Source of the DNA: Bacillota bacterium
GTDB lineage: Bacteria; Bacillota; Bacilli; Alicyclobacillales; SLC66
NCBI GenBank assembly: GCA_021805735.1
Contig: JAJZEE010000028.1
Coordinates: forward strand, 1 to 39,082
DNA: 39,082 nucleotides
Direction of reading: 5' to 3'
Shown: positions 7,234 to 15,943 of the stretch, piece after piece
Layout: every line of letters begins with the position of its first letter
Position numbering within the stretch: position 1 is the first letter of the stretch
The notes under the pieces: model-generated
Told to the model about the DNA's origin: nothing
Databases searched by the model: none
The model's input: only the letters and a program-made list of their open reading frames with translations
Position numbers and translations under genes: made by a program

Positions 7234-8310
7234 CTATGGCCTGAGATCCAAAAGACGCGAGACTTCGCGCCACAATCGCTCGTTGTCCGCGCGGGTTTTA
7301 ATGGCGATTCGCAGGTATTCCCGCCCTAATCCGGTAAACTGTGAACATCTCCGAACAAACATCCCGTTGCTTTGCAATCCACGTTCCAATTCGTCGCAAA
7401 TGTCGCCATTTAAAAATCGCGCCAAAAAGAAATTGACGCTTGTAGGATAGACGTGAATGTCCTCGTGACTCCCCCAGGTTTTTCGAATGAACGACTGTTC
7501 TTCCCGCAGCCAGCCTCGCGTCCGGTCTATGAACGCGTGGTCTTGGTAAGCGGCCGAGGCAGCTGCCAGAGCCAATGCATTGACGCTCCAGCTGTCACGG
7601 GTTTGCTCAATTCGATCCACCATCTCTGGAACGGCCACACCAAACCCAAAACGCAACCCGGGAATAGAGAAGATTTTGGTTGCGGACTGGATGACAAAGA
7701 TGCGCTTGCGGCAAGCGGCCTCACCCACTGCAGAAACGTCTTCGGGATTCGGCAGAAAGTCGATGAACGACTCATCGATCAGAATAAAAACGCCAGCTTC
7801 GGCCCACATAGTAAAGTGCTTCATCCAGTCGGATTTTGCCCAATAAACTCCTGACGGATTGTGAGGGTTGTTCAGTACTACGGCATCGCCAGCCTGAAGT
7901 CGCCGATTAAATCGGTCGAGAGGCAAGCGCACCGTTTCCTGGATATCCAAGGGAATCTGCTCTGATGATCCGTAGAGACGCGCTATCCTCTCGTACTCGG
8001 AAAATGCCGGCGAAAAAACAAACGTACGTTTTGGTTGTATGGCCCGGAATATCAGCTCCAGCACCTCGATCGCTCCATTGCCGCAAAACAAGCTGTCTGC
8101 GGGAATTCCGTTGGCGCCCGCGATGACATGTTTGATGGCCGTGTGTCGCGCATCGGGATAGTGCCGAATTAAAGGCAACGCGCTGAGAAGAGCCTCCATC
8201 GCCGACTCTGGCGGTCCAAGGGGATTAATGTTCGCGCTAAAGTCAAGGACATCTGCCAACTTGCGCCCGGTTGCCGCCGCATACTCGTAAACCCGACCGC
8301 CATGCTTCAA
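7234..8310 (-). CDS. cobD: Threonine-phosphate decarboxylase
   Basis: 358-residue fold-type I PLP enzyme that makes (R)-1-aminopropan-2-ol O-phosphate, the linker between corrin ring and nucleotide loop of cobalamin. The N-terminal MKHGGRVYEYA and DFSANINPLGPP are typical of CobD, as against histidinol-phosphate aminotransferase; NNPHNPSG (147-154), LIDESF with D179, and SATKIFSIPGLRFG with the PLP lysine K212 are all present. Translation appears to start at a TTG with AGAGGG eight bases upstream. It is the last gene of the minus-strand cobalamin cluster, 96 bases after cbiB. Its partner CbiB uses the product next door. Confidence 0.88.
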   Translation of the reverse strand: MKHGGRVYEYAAATGRKLADVLDFSANINPLGPPESAMEALLSALPLIRHYPDARHTAIKHVIAGANGIPADSLFCGNGAIEVLELIFRAIQPKRTFVFSPAFSEYERIARLYGSSEQIPLDIQETVRLPLDRFNRRLQAGDAVVLNNPHNPSGVYWAKSDWMKHFTMWAEAGVFILIDESFIDFLPNPEDVSAVGEAACRKRIFVIQSATKIFSIPGLRFGFGVAVPEMVDRIEQTRDSWSVNALALAAASAAYQDHAFIDRTRGWLREEQSFIRKTWGSHEDIHVYPTSVNFFLARFLNGDICDELERGLQSNGMFVRRCSQFTGLGREYLRIAIKTRADNERLWREVSRLLDLRP

Positions 8311-8406
8311 ATGTTTTCCCTCTTTTCCAGTGCAAATAAAGACAAAATATGGAGTTGCACCGAGCAGCGTTGCATCATATCAGTAACCAGTCCGGCAACG
8401 CCAGCA

Positions 8407-9381
8407 TCAGCCACTTACAGACAACCATAAGAGCAGTCCTCCCGAAGCCGCCATTCCAAGCAGGATGAGGACCGCAACATTTACCATACTGGCTGTTCGA
8501 ACGATGTCTGTCGGCTCCAAAGAGAGTGTCACGTCCCCCATTGGGCTTCGTATTGAGACAACGCCGCCGTAACTGTTTTGACCACCCAACTGAACCCCAA
8601 GCGCTCCGGCGATCATGGCTTCCGGAATGCCGCTGTTGGGACTCGGGTGCTTTCTCGCATCCCGTCTCATCGTCCGCCAGGCCCGACCGGCGTCGCCTCC
8701 ATTCAGCCAAACTGCGGCCCAAAGGATTGGCGCCGTCACTCGCGCCGGAATGTAGTTTAGGGCATCGTCAAGCCGGGCTGACGCCCAACCAAAGTAAAGA
8801 TAGCGGTCGTTTTTATACCCCACCATGGAATCCAGCGTATTCACGGCGCGAAAGGCCATCGCCAGAGGGGCGCCGCCCAGACAGCCAAACAGCGCAGGCG
8901 CTACAATCGCGTCGACAAGGTTCTCCGCCAATGTCTCCACCGTGGCCCGAACGACCTCCGGTTCTGAGAGTTGATCGGTGTCCCGTCCAACAATCCAGCT
9001 CACCGAAACTCGCGCTTCCTCAAGTCCCCGGATGGTAAGCTTTTGATAGACATCTCTGCCTGCTTGAATCAGCCCTTTCCAGGCGATGGTCGTAGATATC
9101 AACCAGACTTCCGCGATATCCGCTGCAAGCAGTGACCACTTCCGGATTAGAAATAACAGGAACCAGGTCAGCGTGGTTACGGCGACAACCGTTGCCATCG
9201 TCAGCCATATACCCAACCACCGTTCCCGTCGCGGACGGGTTCCTGGGGAGCGGTTCCATGCCCGATCGGCCCAATCGATCCACTTCCCTATCACAACCAC
9301 CGGGTGAGGGAGCCAACGCGGATCTCCGACTATGGCATCGACTATGATCGCAGTCGCGGTCAACAGACACGTTTTCACCAT
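8407..9381 (-). CDS. cbiB: Adenosylcobinamide-phosphate synthase
   Basis: 324-residue polytopic membrane protein of the CbiB/CobD family, which attaches aminopropanol (or its phosphate) to adenosylcobyric acid. Diagnostic segments are AIIVDAIVGDPRWLPHP at the N-terminus, LAENLVDAIVAPALFGCLGG, and NTLDSMVGYKNDRYLYFGWA. AAGGAG eight bases before the ATG supports the start, and the ATG overlaps the TGA of the small ORF ahead of it, indicating translational coupling. It lies directly upstream of cobD, so both linker-forming enzymes are encoded together. In some naming schemes the protein is called CobD; the neighbouring decarboxylase carries that name here. Confidence 0.92.
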   Translation of the reverse strand: MVKTCLLTATAIIVDAIVGDPRWLPHPVVVIGKWIDWADRAWNRSPGTRPRRERWLGIWLTMATVVAVTTLTWFLLFLIRKWSLLAADIAEVWLISTTIAWKGLIQAGRDVYQKLTIRGLEEARVSVSWIVGRDTDQLSEPEVVRATVETLAENLVDAIVAPALFGCLGGAPLAMAFRAVNTLDSMVGYKNDRYLYFGWASARLDDALNYIPARVTAPILWAAVWLNGGDAGRAWRTMRRDARKHPSPNSGIPEAMIAGALGVQLGGQNSYGGVVSIRSPMGDVTLSLEPTDIVRTASMVNVAVLILLGMAASGGLLLWLSVSG

Positions 9382-9500
9382 GGCTCCCGCTCCTTGAGCA
9401 GATCAAACGGGATTCCGGCCACCACCAGATAAACGCTCTCAGCGACTGCGGCCATCAACCCTGCCTCTCCTTGGTCTCCGCAGCGCGTGTAATATCTCAA
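9375..9500 (-). pseudogene. 41-codon ORF resembling the C-terminus of CobU (remnant or small gene)
   Basis: Between the CobT-BluB fusion and cbiB the minus strand has a 41-codon frame beginning with TTG (9498-9500). The TTG overlaps the TGA of the fusion gene as TTGA, has GGGGAGGAAA in front of it, and the frame ends in a TGA that overlaps the cbiB start. Its end, AAVAESVYLVVAGIPFDL, resembles the last residues of CobU/CobP (adenosylcobinamide kinase/guanylyltransferase; AAADEVWLVVSGI in Salmonella, from memory). The P-loop half of CobU is absent, so it cannot have that activity. I read it as a deletion scar of cobU that kept both coupled junctions, but a functional small protein cannot be excluded. 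Confidence 0.6.
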
Positions 9501-11473
9501 TCCCTTTCCTCCCCGGCTCCTCTTCTCTGTCGATCCGCCGCACTTTCCACGTCTATGTCTGACTGGGCATCTTTTGTTCCAAAGTTCTCCGTCGCATTGG
9601 TTTGTTCCCAGCTATCGTAAAATACGATCGTTTCAAGTGGCAACCGGCTTCCCCATCCGACCCGCTCCATGACGGGGATTTCTGGAAAGTGTGGCGTGTA
9701 GCCGACGGTGAGGAGCGCGACAGGGTCGACATGGTCAGGTATGTTAAGAATATCTCGGATGTCCTGCTTCTGATAGATACTGACCCAACCGACGGCGACC
9801 CCTTCAGCTCGCGCAGCCAGCCACATATTCTCAATCGCGCACGCTGTGGACATCAAGTCGGTCTCCGGAATGGTGTTTCGACCCAACACATGCGGTCCTC
9901 CACGCGTCGGATCGTTCGTGACACAGAATGTCACAGGCGCCTGTATAATCCCTTCGACTTTCAGACGCAAATAAAACTCCTTTTTCATATCTTGATAGTG
10001 TTCAGAGGCGATGACACGTTCCCGCTCCACCACCTGTTGCAACCGCTTCAAAGTATCCCTGTTCTTGACGACGATAAAGTTCCATGGTTGCATGTACCCG
10101 ACCGACGGGCCGTTATGTCCCGCCTCCAGGATACGACTTAGCACCTCAGTTGGCACCGGATCCGGCAGAAACACGCGGATGTCCCGCCTCGCCATAATCG
10201 CTTTGTAAACTGCAGCCCGTTCCGCATCTGTAAAGTCCAGTTCCATAGGGGAGCTAGTCACAATGTCGGCGTCACGCAGTCCGGCATCGGGAACCACAGC
10301 AGCAGCACCACCACCACGAACAGCCTGTAAGTCCTGGTGAACAATGGTTCCCGCCGACGGACCAGTCAAAGGAGTCTTTCGATGTGGATTGGTCACCCGG
10401 GCGTCCTCAAACGTAGCAGTTTCCGCCATCACCTTGCAGGCGTTCTGTAAGAGTGAGAGGGCGAACAACCCGCCCGAGCCCTCACCGAGACCTAAATGCA
10501 AGTCAAGCATCGGTCGCAAGCCGAGTTCTTGCAACACGTACCGATGCGCCGGTTCGGTCGACACGTGAGAAGCGATCAGGTAATCGCCAATCACCGCATT
10601 GAGGCGAGTGGCCCACAGTGCGGCAGTTCCCGTCATTAGTCCATCCAGTACAACAGGAACGCGCCGACTCGCTCCTGCGATAACTGCGCCAGCCAAAGCG
10701 GCAATTTCAAATCCACCAAGTTTCCCCATTACATCCCAAGGGTCATCGGCAGCAGGTTGATTAACTTCGATCGCCAGGGAAATGACCGCTTGCTTGTGTA
10801 ATAGCTGGTCGTCGCCGATTCCTGTGCCGCGGCCAACGACTTCCGCCGGCGGCTTCGCCAACATGCACGTCAGCATGGCGGAGGCGGCTGTGGTGTTACC
10901 AATACCCATTTCACCGACCACAAGAACATCGTGTCCGCTGTCGATGAGTTGATCCGCAACTTCGATGCCCACCTGCACCGCCTCGAATGCCTCTTCCCGC
11001 GACATGGCAGGCCCTTTTGTGAAATTTTGCGTACCTGCCGCCACTTTCCGAACCATTGCCTTTGGATGCCGCACTGTGTTGCGGACACCGACGTCCACAA
11101 CTGTCAGAGAGACACCTTGATTTCGTGCCAAGACACTGCTGACGGCGGTTCCCATACACATGTTGACGACCATCTCTTCGGTCACTTCGCGTCCATACGC
11201 GGAGACACTCTCCTCGCTCACACCGTGATCCGCTGCAAAAATGATCGCCGCAGCCCGGGTAATCGACGGAACCACTCGGCTTGTCATGCCACTCAGGCGG
11301 ACCACAGTTTCCTCCAGACGGCCAAGGCTGCCAGGCGGCTTGGTCAAGTCATCCATTCGCTCCTGCGCCCGTTTCATCGCGTGACGGTCAAGGGCACTTG
11401 TATTCTGCCATCTTTTTTCCAGTTTCGTCAGCAACCGAACTCCCCTTCTCAATTTAGCAATGCTTTCCGCCAT
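9497..11473 (-). CDS. cobT-bluB: CobT-BluB fusion: DMB phosphoribosyltransferase plus DMB synthase
   Basis: 658 residues in two domains. Residues about 25-375 are CobT, nicotinate-nucleotide:dimethylbenzimidazole phosphoribosyltransferase: FAADHGVSEE, GEMGIGNTTAASAM and LGLGEGSGG, with the catalytic-base glutamate at E331. Residues about 420-620 are BluB, the flavin-dependent enzyme that converts reduced FMN to 5,6-dimethylbenzimidazole: ARRDIRVFLPDPVP, GPSVGYMQPWNF and EGVAVGWVSI. A linker of about 45 residues joins them. The fusion therefore makes the lower ligand and activates it. No ribosome binding site precedes the ATG; a TTG at 11434 (codon 14) with AAGGGGAG six bases upstream may be the true start. 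No B12-riboswitch core was found upstream. Confidence 0.93.
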   Translation of the reverse strand: MAESIAKLRRGVRLLTKLEKRWQNTSALDRHAMKRAQERMDDLTKPPGSLGRLEETVVRLSGMTSRVVPSITRAAAIIFAADHGVSEESVSAYGREVTEEMVVNMCMGTAVSSVLARNQGVSLTVVDVGVRNTVRHPKAMVRKVAAGTQNFTKGPAMSREEAFEAVQVGIEVADQLIDSGHDVLVVGEMGIGNTTAASAMLTCMLAKPPAEVVGRGTGIGDDQLLHKQAVISLAIEVNQPAADDPWDVMGKLGGFEIAALAGAVIAGASRRVPVVLDGLMTGTAALWATRLNAVIGDYLIASHVSTEPAHRYVLQELGLRPMLDLHLGLGEGSGGLFALSLLQNACKVMAETATFEDARVTNPHRKTPLTGPSAGTIVHQDLQAVRGGGAAAVVPDAGLRDADIVTSSPMELDFTDAERAAVYKAIMARRDIRVFLPDPVPTEVLSRILEAGHNGPSVGYMQPWNFIVVKNRDTLKRLQQVVERERVIASEHYQDMKKEFYLRLKVEGIIQAPVTFCVTNDPTRGGPHVLGRNTIPETDLMSTACAIENMWLAARAEGVAVGWVSIYQKQDIRDILNIPDHVDPVALLTVGYTPHFPEIPVMERVGWGSRLPLETIVFYDSWEQTNATENFGTKDAQSDIDVESAADRQRRGAGEERD

Positions 11474-11545
11474 CGTGATTTGTGCACGGTGAATTTCATC
11501 GAATCAGGAACGGCGTGGTGAGCATCCCATCCGTTTTTCAAAACA

Positions 11546-11585
11546 AGTATAGAACAAAAAGGAGCAGGTGATCAGAAGATATCTT
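11546..11585 (-). promoter_or_regulatory. Possible promoter and palindrome upstream of the cobalamin operon
   Basis: A TATACT -10-like hexamer lies at 11546-11551 on the minus strand, with only a poor -35 (TGATCA-like) upstream. Just beyond that is the perfect 10-bp palindrome AAGATATCTT (11576-11585), in a position where a regulator could contact RNA polymerase. The assignment rests on position only. Confidence 0.3.
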
Positions 11586-11672
11586 ATCAGAGACACGTCC
11601 GTTGCGGCATGTCCAACAATTTGACCCGATGAGGGCTATCACCGCCATCCACATCAGTGTAAAATAGGTTTC

Positions 11673-12290
11673 ATGAGGCACAACGAACGGGGTGTATGTT
11701 GGACTCCCATGACATCTATTGAGGCAATCTCCGACTTTTTATTTGTAAATCGCCGTGAAATATTTACACGCCCAGATCTGGTCATTTTCCACCCCGGCCA
11801 TTACAAGGAATTGAACGAGGACATTCTCCGTCTCTACCACGAGGAGGGGTTTTCGTTCCTCACGCTCTCTGGCGCACCCAATTCCTTCATGGGCGGAAAG
11901 TCGGAATACGAGGTTCATAAACCATTCCTCATGGCAGGCGGTGTTCCCGAGGAAACTATCCTGCTCGAACCCGATGGAAAAACGATCGAAGAGATCGTCC
12001 GCAACTCGTTTCTCATTCCATCGAGATATGGATTGACTTATCAGACCGCCCTCTTGGTCGGCAAGTCATTCTTCGCCAGGCGTCTGCTTCTGATGGGGGA
12101 ACTGTTTGCGCCAGAAGACGTCAGAGTCGACGTTCTTGGTCTTTCTGATAGGCGCGGCATCACCAGGACGGAGTGGATGAACAGCGAAATCGGCCGCCAG
12201 CGCGTGTCAGGTGAATTTAAAAGGATATCTTCACTTCTCTCCGAATTAAACCATTACATTCCCTCCCCGTCCGTCTTCACCACGCCGTAG
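11673..12290 (+). CDS. YdcF/SanA/ElyC-like (DUF218) family protein
   Basis: 205-residue cytosolic-looking protein with DUF218-type order of motifs: DLVIFHPGHY near the start, FSFLTLSGAP, then the GVPEETILLEPDGKTIEEIVRNS block that corresponds to the family's GVP...E..S.NT.EN segment. Family members are linked to envelope and polyprenyl-phosphate metabolism, but biochemical roles are poorly defined. The N-terminal glycine-rich loop is degenerate. The start is uncertain: ATG 11673 has no ribosome binding site, and ATG 11709 is the other in-frame option. The 3' end overlaps the opposing acetyltransferase gene by 37 bases. Confidence 0.65.
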   Translation: MRHNERGVCWTPMTSIEAISDFLFVNRREIFTRPDLVIFHPGHYKELNEDILRLYHEEGFSFLTLSGAPNSFMGGKSEYEVHKPFLMAGGVPEETILLEPDGKTIEEIVRNSFLIPSRYGLTYQTALLVGKSFFARRLLLMGELFAPEDVRVDVLGLSDRRGITRTEWMNSEIGRQRVSGEFKRISSLLSELNHYIPSPSVFTTP

Positions 12291-12790
12291 ACAACAAGAT
12301 CTTCATACTCCCCCCATTTGCGCACATGGTGTACGAGTGTTCCCTCATACGACATTCCGATCTTCTGCATGACCCGAGATGACGCAGGATTCTTTATCAT
12401 GGCAAAGGCAAATATGCGATGTAGATTCAATTCGCCAAATCCAAACTCAATCACCCGATCAGCAGCCTCGGTCGTGTATCCCTGCCCCCAGTACGGCTTG
12501 CCTATCCAGTAGCCCAATTCGGCCCGTCGGTGCTCTTGGGCAATCCCGAGACTGACCACGCCCATGAAGACATCGTCCGACTTTCGTATGATGGCAAAGG
12601 TGTATCCTCTCCCTTCCTCGGCGCGCGTTTGAACCCCCTCGATCCACGTCTCCGCCGCGCCATCAGGATACGGGTGTGGCACAAGCAGCGTGGTTTTGGC
12701 AATGTCAAAGTCCCCTGCAAGCTGTTGCACCGTCTTCGCATCGTGCATGTCAGGCGTTCGCAAAATCAGACGTTTCGTCTCCAGAGCCAT
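12254..12790 (-). CDS. GNAT acetyltransferase, RimJ/RimL type
   Basis: 178-residue N-acetyltransferase of the RimJ/RimL-like GNAT subgroup (Acetyltransf_3): LETKRLILRTPDMHDA at the N-terminus, FMGVVSLGI on the central strand, and the acetyl-CoA binding region ELGYWIGKPYWGQGYTTEA, followed by NLHRIFAFAMIKNPASSRVMQKIGM. The acceptor is unknown; relatives modify ribosomal proteins, amino acids or antibiotics. AAAGGAG lies 12-13 bases before the ATG, a slightly long spacing. It is encoded alone, convergent with and overlapping the YdcF-like gene. Confidence 0.87.
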   Translation of the reverse strand: MALETKRLILRTPDMHDAKTVQQLAGDFDIAKTTLLVPHPYPDGAAETWIEGVQTRAEEGRGYTFAIIRKSDDVFMGVVSLGIAQEHRRAELGYWIGKPYWGQGYTTEAADRVIEFGFGELNLHRIFAFAMIKNPASSRVMQKIGMSYEGTLVHHVRKWGEYEDLVVYGVVKTDGEGM

Positions 12791-12938
12791 TCAGTGCTCG
12801 CACTCCTTTGTGGTCCATTTCGCTACAGGAAAATCGAACATCCGACGAGGACCGGTCAAACGTGAACTCTTATATGATACAGTAGATTAGCCCATTGCAC
12901 ATAGAAATTAGCGCGGCGAACCATGCTTCGGGAGAGGG

Positions 12939-13402
12939 ATGAACACCCGATTGAAAACGGCGGACCTGCCTGCGAAGTGTTGTCAAAACATGATCGATAT
13001 CCATGGAGAAGCGGATGGAGCAGCATTTCTCGAACGGATTCTCGAAAGCAGGGCGCAACTCGCGAATGCTTGGGAATTGCGCCTGGACGGTTCGTGTCCT
13101 GAACTGTCCTACAACTATGTGGAGAGCGGAGCGACGCGAACGGGAGCGCCCATCATGTTGAACCCATTGCCCTTCTTCATAATCACTATGACCGCTACCC
13201 TGACCCCTCGCGCGCACTCTCCGATCAGATGGACATTCTGTGCCATGAGGCCGATTTGAACAGGGAGCGACTGTTGCAGTACGGTGTGGCCCGCTGTGTT
13301 CTCATGGCCTGGTGGGTGCTGGAGGATCATGGGTCAGGATGGGAGAGGAGCATCGCCGCCGCAAAGATTTTTCTTGCCCTGCTACAGCCGCCGCTGATGT
13401 AA
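12939..13402 (+). pseudogene. Internally deleted aminoglycoside/hydroxyurea phosphotransferase (APH_6_hur) pseudogene
   Basis: The first 75 codons from ATG 12939 encode an APH-like N-terminus: MIDIHGEADGAAFLERIL, then PELSYNYVESG and GAPIML, which parallels the LSYNxV...GxxxVLK nucleotide-binding strand region of streptomycin 6-kinase-like enzymes. From about 13168 a different frame encodes the family's C-terminus: ALLHNHYDRYPDP, EADLNRERLLQYGVARCV and AWWVLEDHGSGWE, ending in TAA at 13402. The whole middle, including the HGD catalytic loop and the Mg-binding DxG region, is missing at a junction near 13160. With about 155 of the usual 270-300 residues and a frame change, it cannot be an active kinase. 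Confidence 0.75.
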
Positions 13403-13528
13403 CCAAATGCGCGCCGCAAACGTCTATCCCAGAAAATCGCCGCAGGCGAATTTTCGACCCGGTTGTTGGTGCTGCGCAGCAGCATGGAGATCTATCCAAC
13501 GACATCATCCATATCGGAGGAGAACATC

Positions 13529-15943
13529 GTGAATCGTGGCCCTACAACAGTAAAAAATGGGAAACGCATGAGCAATCGCCATGCGCGGATCTCCCTTGCG
13601 CTCATCACCGCCCTTCTTATCGGCGTCATTGCCTACTCTTTACCGCTTTCTTTCGCGACTGCGACAGCCGGAAATCCCGACTACACCCCTGCCATACAGT
13701 TGCCTTTGCCCGCGCAGGGCACGACGAATCAACTCCCGAACTATTCGACCTATCGCAGTCCAAACTTTCGAACTCCGGGACAACAGACGGCGAGCGTCAC
13801 CCTGACTGTCCACGTTCCTGCCAGCATGTTTTCATTCGACTTCGAGTTGGTCGTTCAAAATCGCGCGACCGGCGCCGTGAGCGCCCAACCACTGCGAGGC
13901 GTCGCGAACAAGTCGGACCCGTCCCTGGTCCATGCGACTCTACAACTCCCCCATGGCGCATACGTGATCGGCCTTTACGAGTCCCCTCTCACGGCCGGGA
14001 TTCATCCATGGGGATGCAGTGGAACCCTGACGGTTCAGGGGCCCGCCGCATTGTCTCTGCGGCCAGTTCCTATCCTGCACGCCGGAGCGTCCAGCGTCAT
14101 TGCTGGCGCCGTCATAAACATGACTGGCGCACAGCCCGCCGTCGTTCTCGCCCTTCCCGTCGCGGCCACAGCCGACTACGCGGAATCGGCTGTGGCCGCG
14201 ACAGCAACTGGTCGTTTTGACGTGCGGGTGCCGGGAACCGGACTCTTTGACCTGCTTGCATTTCAGCCAGGGCAAGGTGCAGTTGCTCTCACCGCCGTCG
14301 CCACAATGGCCGACAAGAAGGTGAACGCAAATCTGACATTGCCACATTGGTCGGCTCAGGATTACACGGTGCTGGTGCAAAAAGGACTGGCCTATACCGG
14401 AAATCCGCTGTGGACGTGGGGACGCGCGGCAGGCCGCCAACCGCTGTCTCTTTCGATCGCCCCACTGCAGGGAGCGCCGCCTTTTCGAAAGATTCGCCTG
14501 ACGGTCAATCAGCACGCATTCTCTTACAAGGGAACACCTTGGCCGAAGAACTATGAAAATCTGTCCGCCATCTATAGCGTATCGAACGCCTCAGGTTTGC
14601 TGCTGTCGGCCAATTTGCCTGGCGTTCCCACCGGCACCAACGGCAACGACGCGTTGCCCCTCAATCGCTGGCCCTATTACCTGGCGTGGAATCTGAATGG
14701 AGCCGTCAATCACGCGACAACTGCGGGGTTGGCGGCCGCGCGAAGTCCATTTTCCGCCCCCGTCCTGGCGGAGCTTCCTGTTTCTTCCGCCCAAGCCAAG
14801 ACAGTCCATGCGCGCGAGCCTCGGAGGCCACTCCAACTTCAGTCTCTTTTTATGCAGACAGCAAAGGTGGGTTGGGCGTTAGGCGGCCAGTCATCCTCGG
14901 GTCGGCCCTTGCTGTTTCGCACGACCGATGGCGGATCGAGATGGGTGAAAATCGCGGGGCCCGATTCGGCGGAGGCGCAGACGACAGTCTTTTCTGGTCC
15001 TGACGCGGCATGGTACGCCGTAAGAGGCGGCACCGCCAAACACCCATGGGCCATCGTATACCACACCGTCGACGCAGGTCTTCACTGGTGGGCATCCCGA
15101 CATTTGCCTTTGGCGCCTGAGAGATCCAACAACCTTGATCTGCTGGTCTCTCAACCGCGCGGAGCCGTCTGGCTGGGCGCCTTCGCTGGCGGGATGAACT
15201 CAATGCAGTTTGTCGCGCTTTATCGATCGACCGACAACGGGATGCACTGGTCGGGGAGTGCAAATCCGCTGCCTGTCGACGGGCTGCTCGGATTTGTCAC
15301 AGCCGACATCGGATACGGGCTCATGATCCATGATGGCGGCGGGGTGGCCGCATGGCTTGCCGACAAGTCCCCGACTAGCATGAAAGCCCCGCCGCTCGAA
15401 CCACAGTTTTATGGAACCCGAAATGGAGGAATGACGTGGACCGCCCGTCCGCTGCCTGTTCCGAAAGGCTATCAAAACGGACTGGACTACCTGCTCCCGA
15501 TTCAGTGGTTCGGCCGCACGGGAATGATGCCCGTCACCTTTTATACAGGCAGTCTCACCTCACCCTATTTGGCATGGGGCCTATACGTGACCCAAGATGG
15601 CGGACAAACGTGGAAGTACGATCAGGCGTACCGCGTGAATGGCAATGCGGCGTCGCAAAATACAGTGAGAGTCACATTTGACATCGCTGCGGCAGATCAA
15701 ATCTATCGAGAGATCACCGTTACACCCGGGTCTTCGGTCACCCCTAAGCAACGAACCACTCTCTGGCGCGCTACAAGCCCAACGGGTCCCTGGACGCTTT
15801 TGTCCCGGATGTCCGGACTGCCCACTCCCGGCGGCAGCCTGGATATGCTCTCGTCCGGAAACGGATGGGCGATCGGACCTGACAGTATCTATGTGACGCG
15901 CGACGGAGGCCGCACATGGCGAATTATTCACCCGACCGCATAA
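13529..15943 (+). CDS. Secreted or membrane-anchored BNR/Asp-box repeat protein
   Basis: 804 residues. A hydrophobic N-terminal segment (about 21-45, ALITALLIGVIAYSLPLSF) acts as signal peptide or anchor. Residues about 50-430 are unrecognised beta-rich sequence. The C-terminal half carries six Asp-box (BNR) repeats near residues 463, 512, 566, 629, 687 and 789, for example TTDGGSRW, STDNGMHW, TQDGGQTW and TRDGGRTW, implying a sialidase- or sortilin-like beta-propeller outside the cell. No glycosidase catalytic residues can be claimed. The GTG start at 13529 follows GGAGGAG; in-frame codons further upstream lack one. The 3' end overlaps the opposing lipoprotein gene by 16 bases. Function unknown; adhesion or carbohydrate binding are possibilities. 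Confidence 0.8.
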   Translation: MNRGPTTVKNGKRMSNRHARISLALITALLIGVIAYSLPLSFATATAGNPDYTPAIQLPLPAQGTTNQLPNYSTYRSPNFRTPGQQTASVTLTVHVPASMFSFDFELVVQNRATGAVSAQPLRGVANKSDPSLVHATLQLPHGAYVIGLYESPLTAGIHPWGCSGTLTVQGPAALSLRPVPILHAGASSVIAGAVINMTGAQPAVVLALPVAATADYAESAVAATATGRFDVRVPGTGLFDLLAFQPGQGAVALTAVATMADKKVNANLTLPHWSAQDYTVLVQKGLAYTGNPLWTWGRAAGRQPLSLSIAPLQGAPPFRKIRLTVNQHAFSYKGTPWPKNYENLSAIYSVSNASGLLLSANLPGVPTGTNGNDALPLNRWPYYLAWNLNGAVNHATTAGLAAARSPFSAPVLAELPVSSAQAKTVHAREPRRPLQLQSLFMQTAKVGWALGGQSSSGRPLLFRTTDGGSRWVKIAGPDSAEAQTTVFSGPDAAWYAVRGGTAKHPWAIVYHTVDAGLHWWASRHLPLAPERSNNLDLLVSQPRGAVWLGAFAGGMNSMQFVALYRSTDNGMHWSGSANPLPVDGLLGFVTADIGYGLMIHDGGGVAAWLADKSPTSMKAPPLEPQFYGTRNGGMTWTARPLPVPKGYQNGLDYLLPIQWFGRTGMMPVTFYTGSLTSPYLAWGLYVTQDGGQTWKYDQAYRVNGNAASQNTVRVTFDIAAADQIYREITVTPGSSVTPKQRTTLWRATSPTGPWTLLSRMSGLPTPGGSLDMLSSGNGWAIGPDSIYVTRDGGRTWRIIHPTA

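Noticed and set aside
11474-11672. Cobalamin riboswitch upstream of the CobT-BluB operon
   Set aside because: No B12-box (GCCACTG-type) or other conserved core could be found on the minus strand, so none is annotated.
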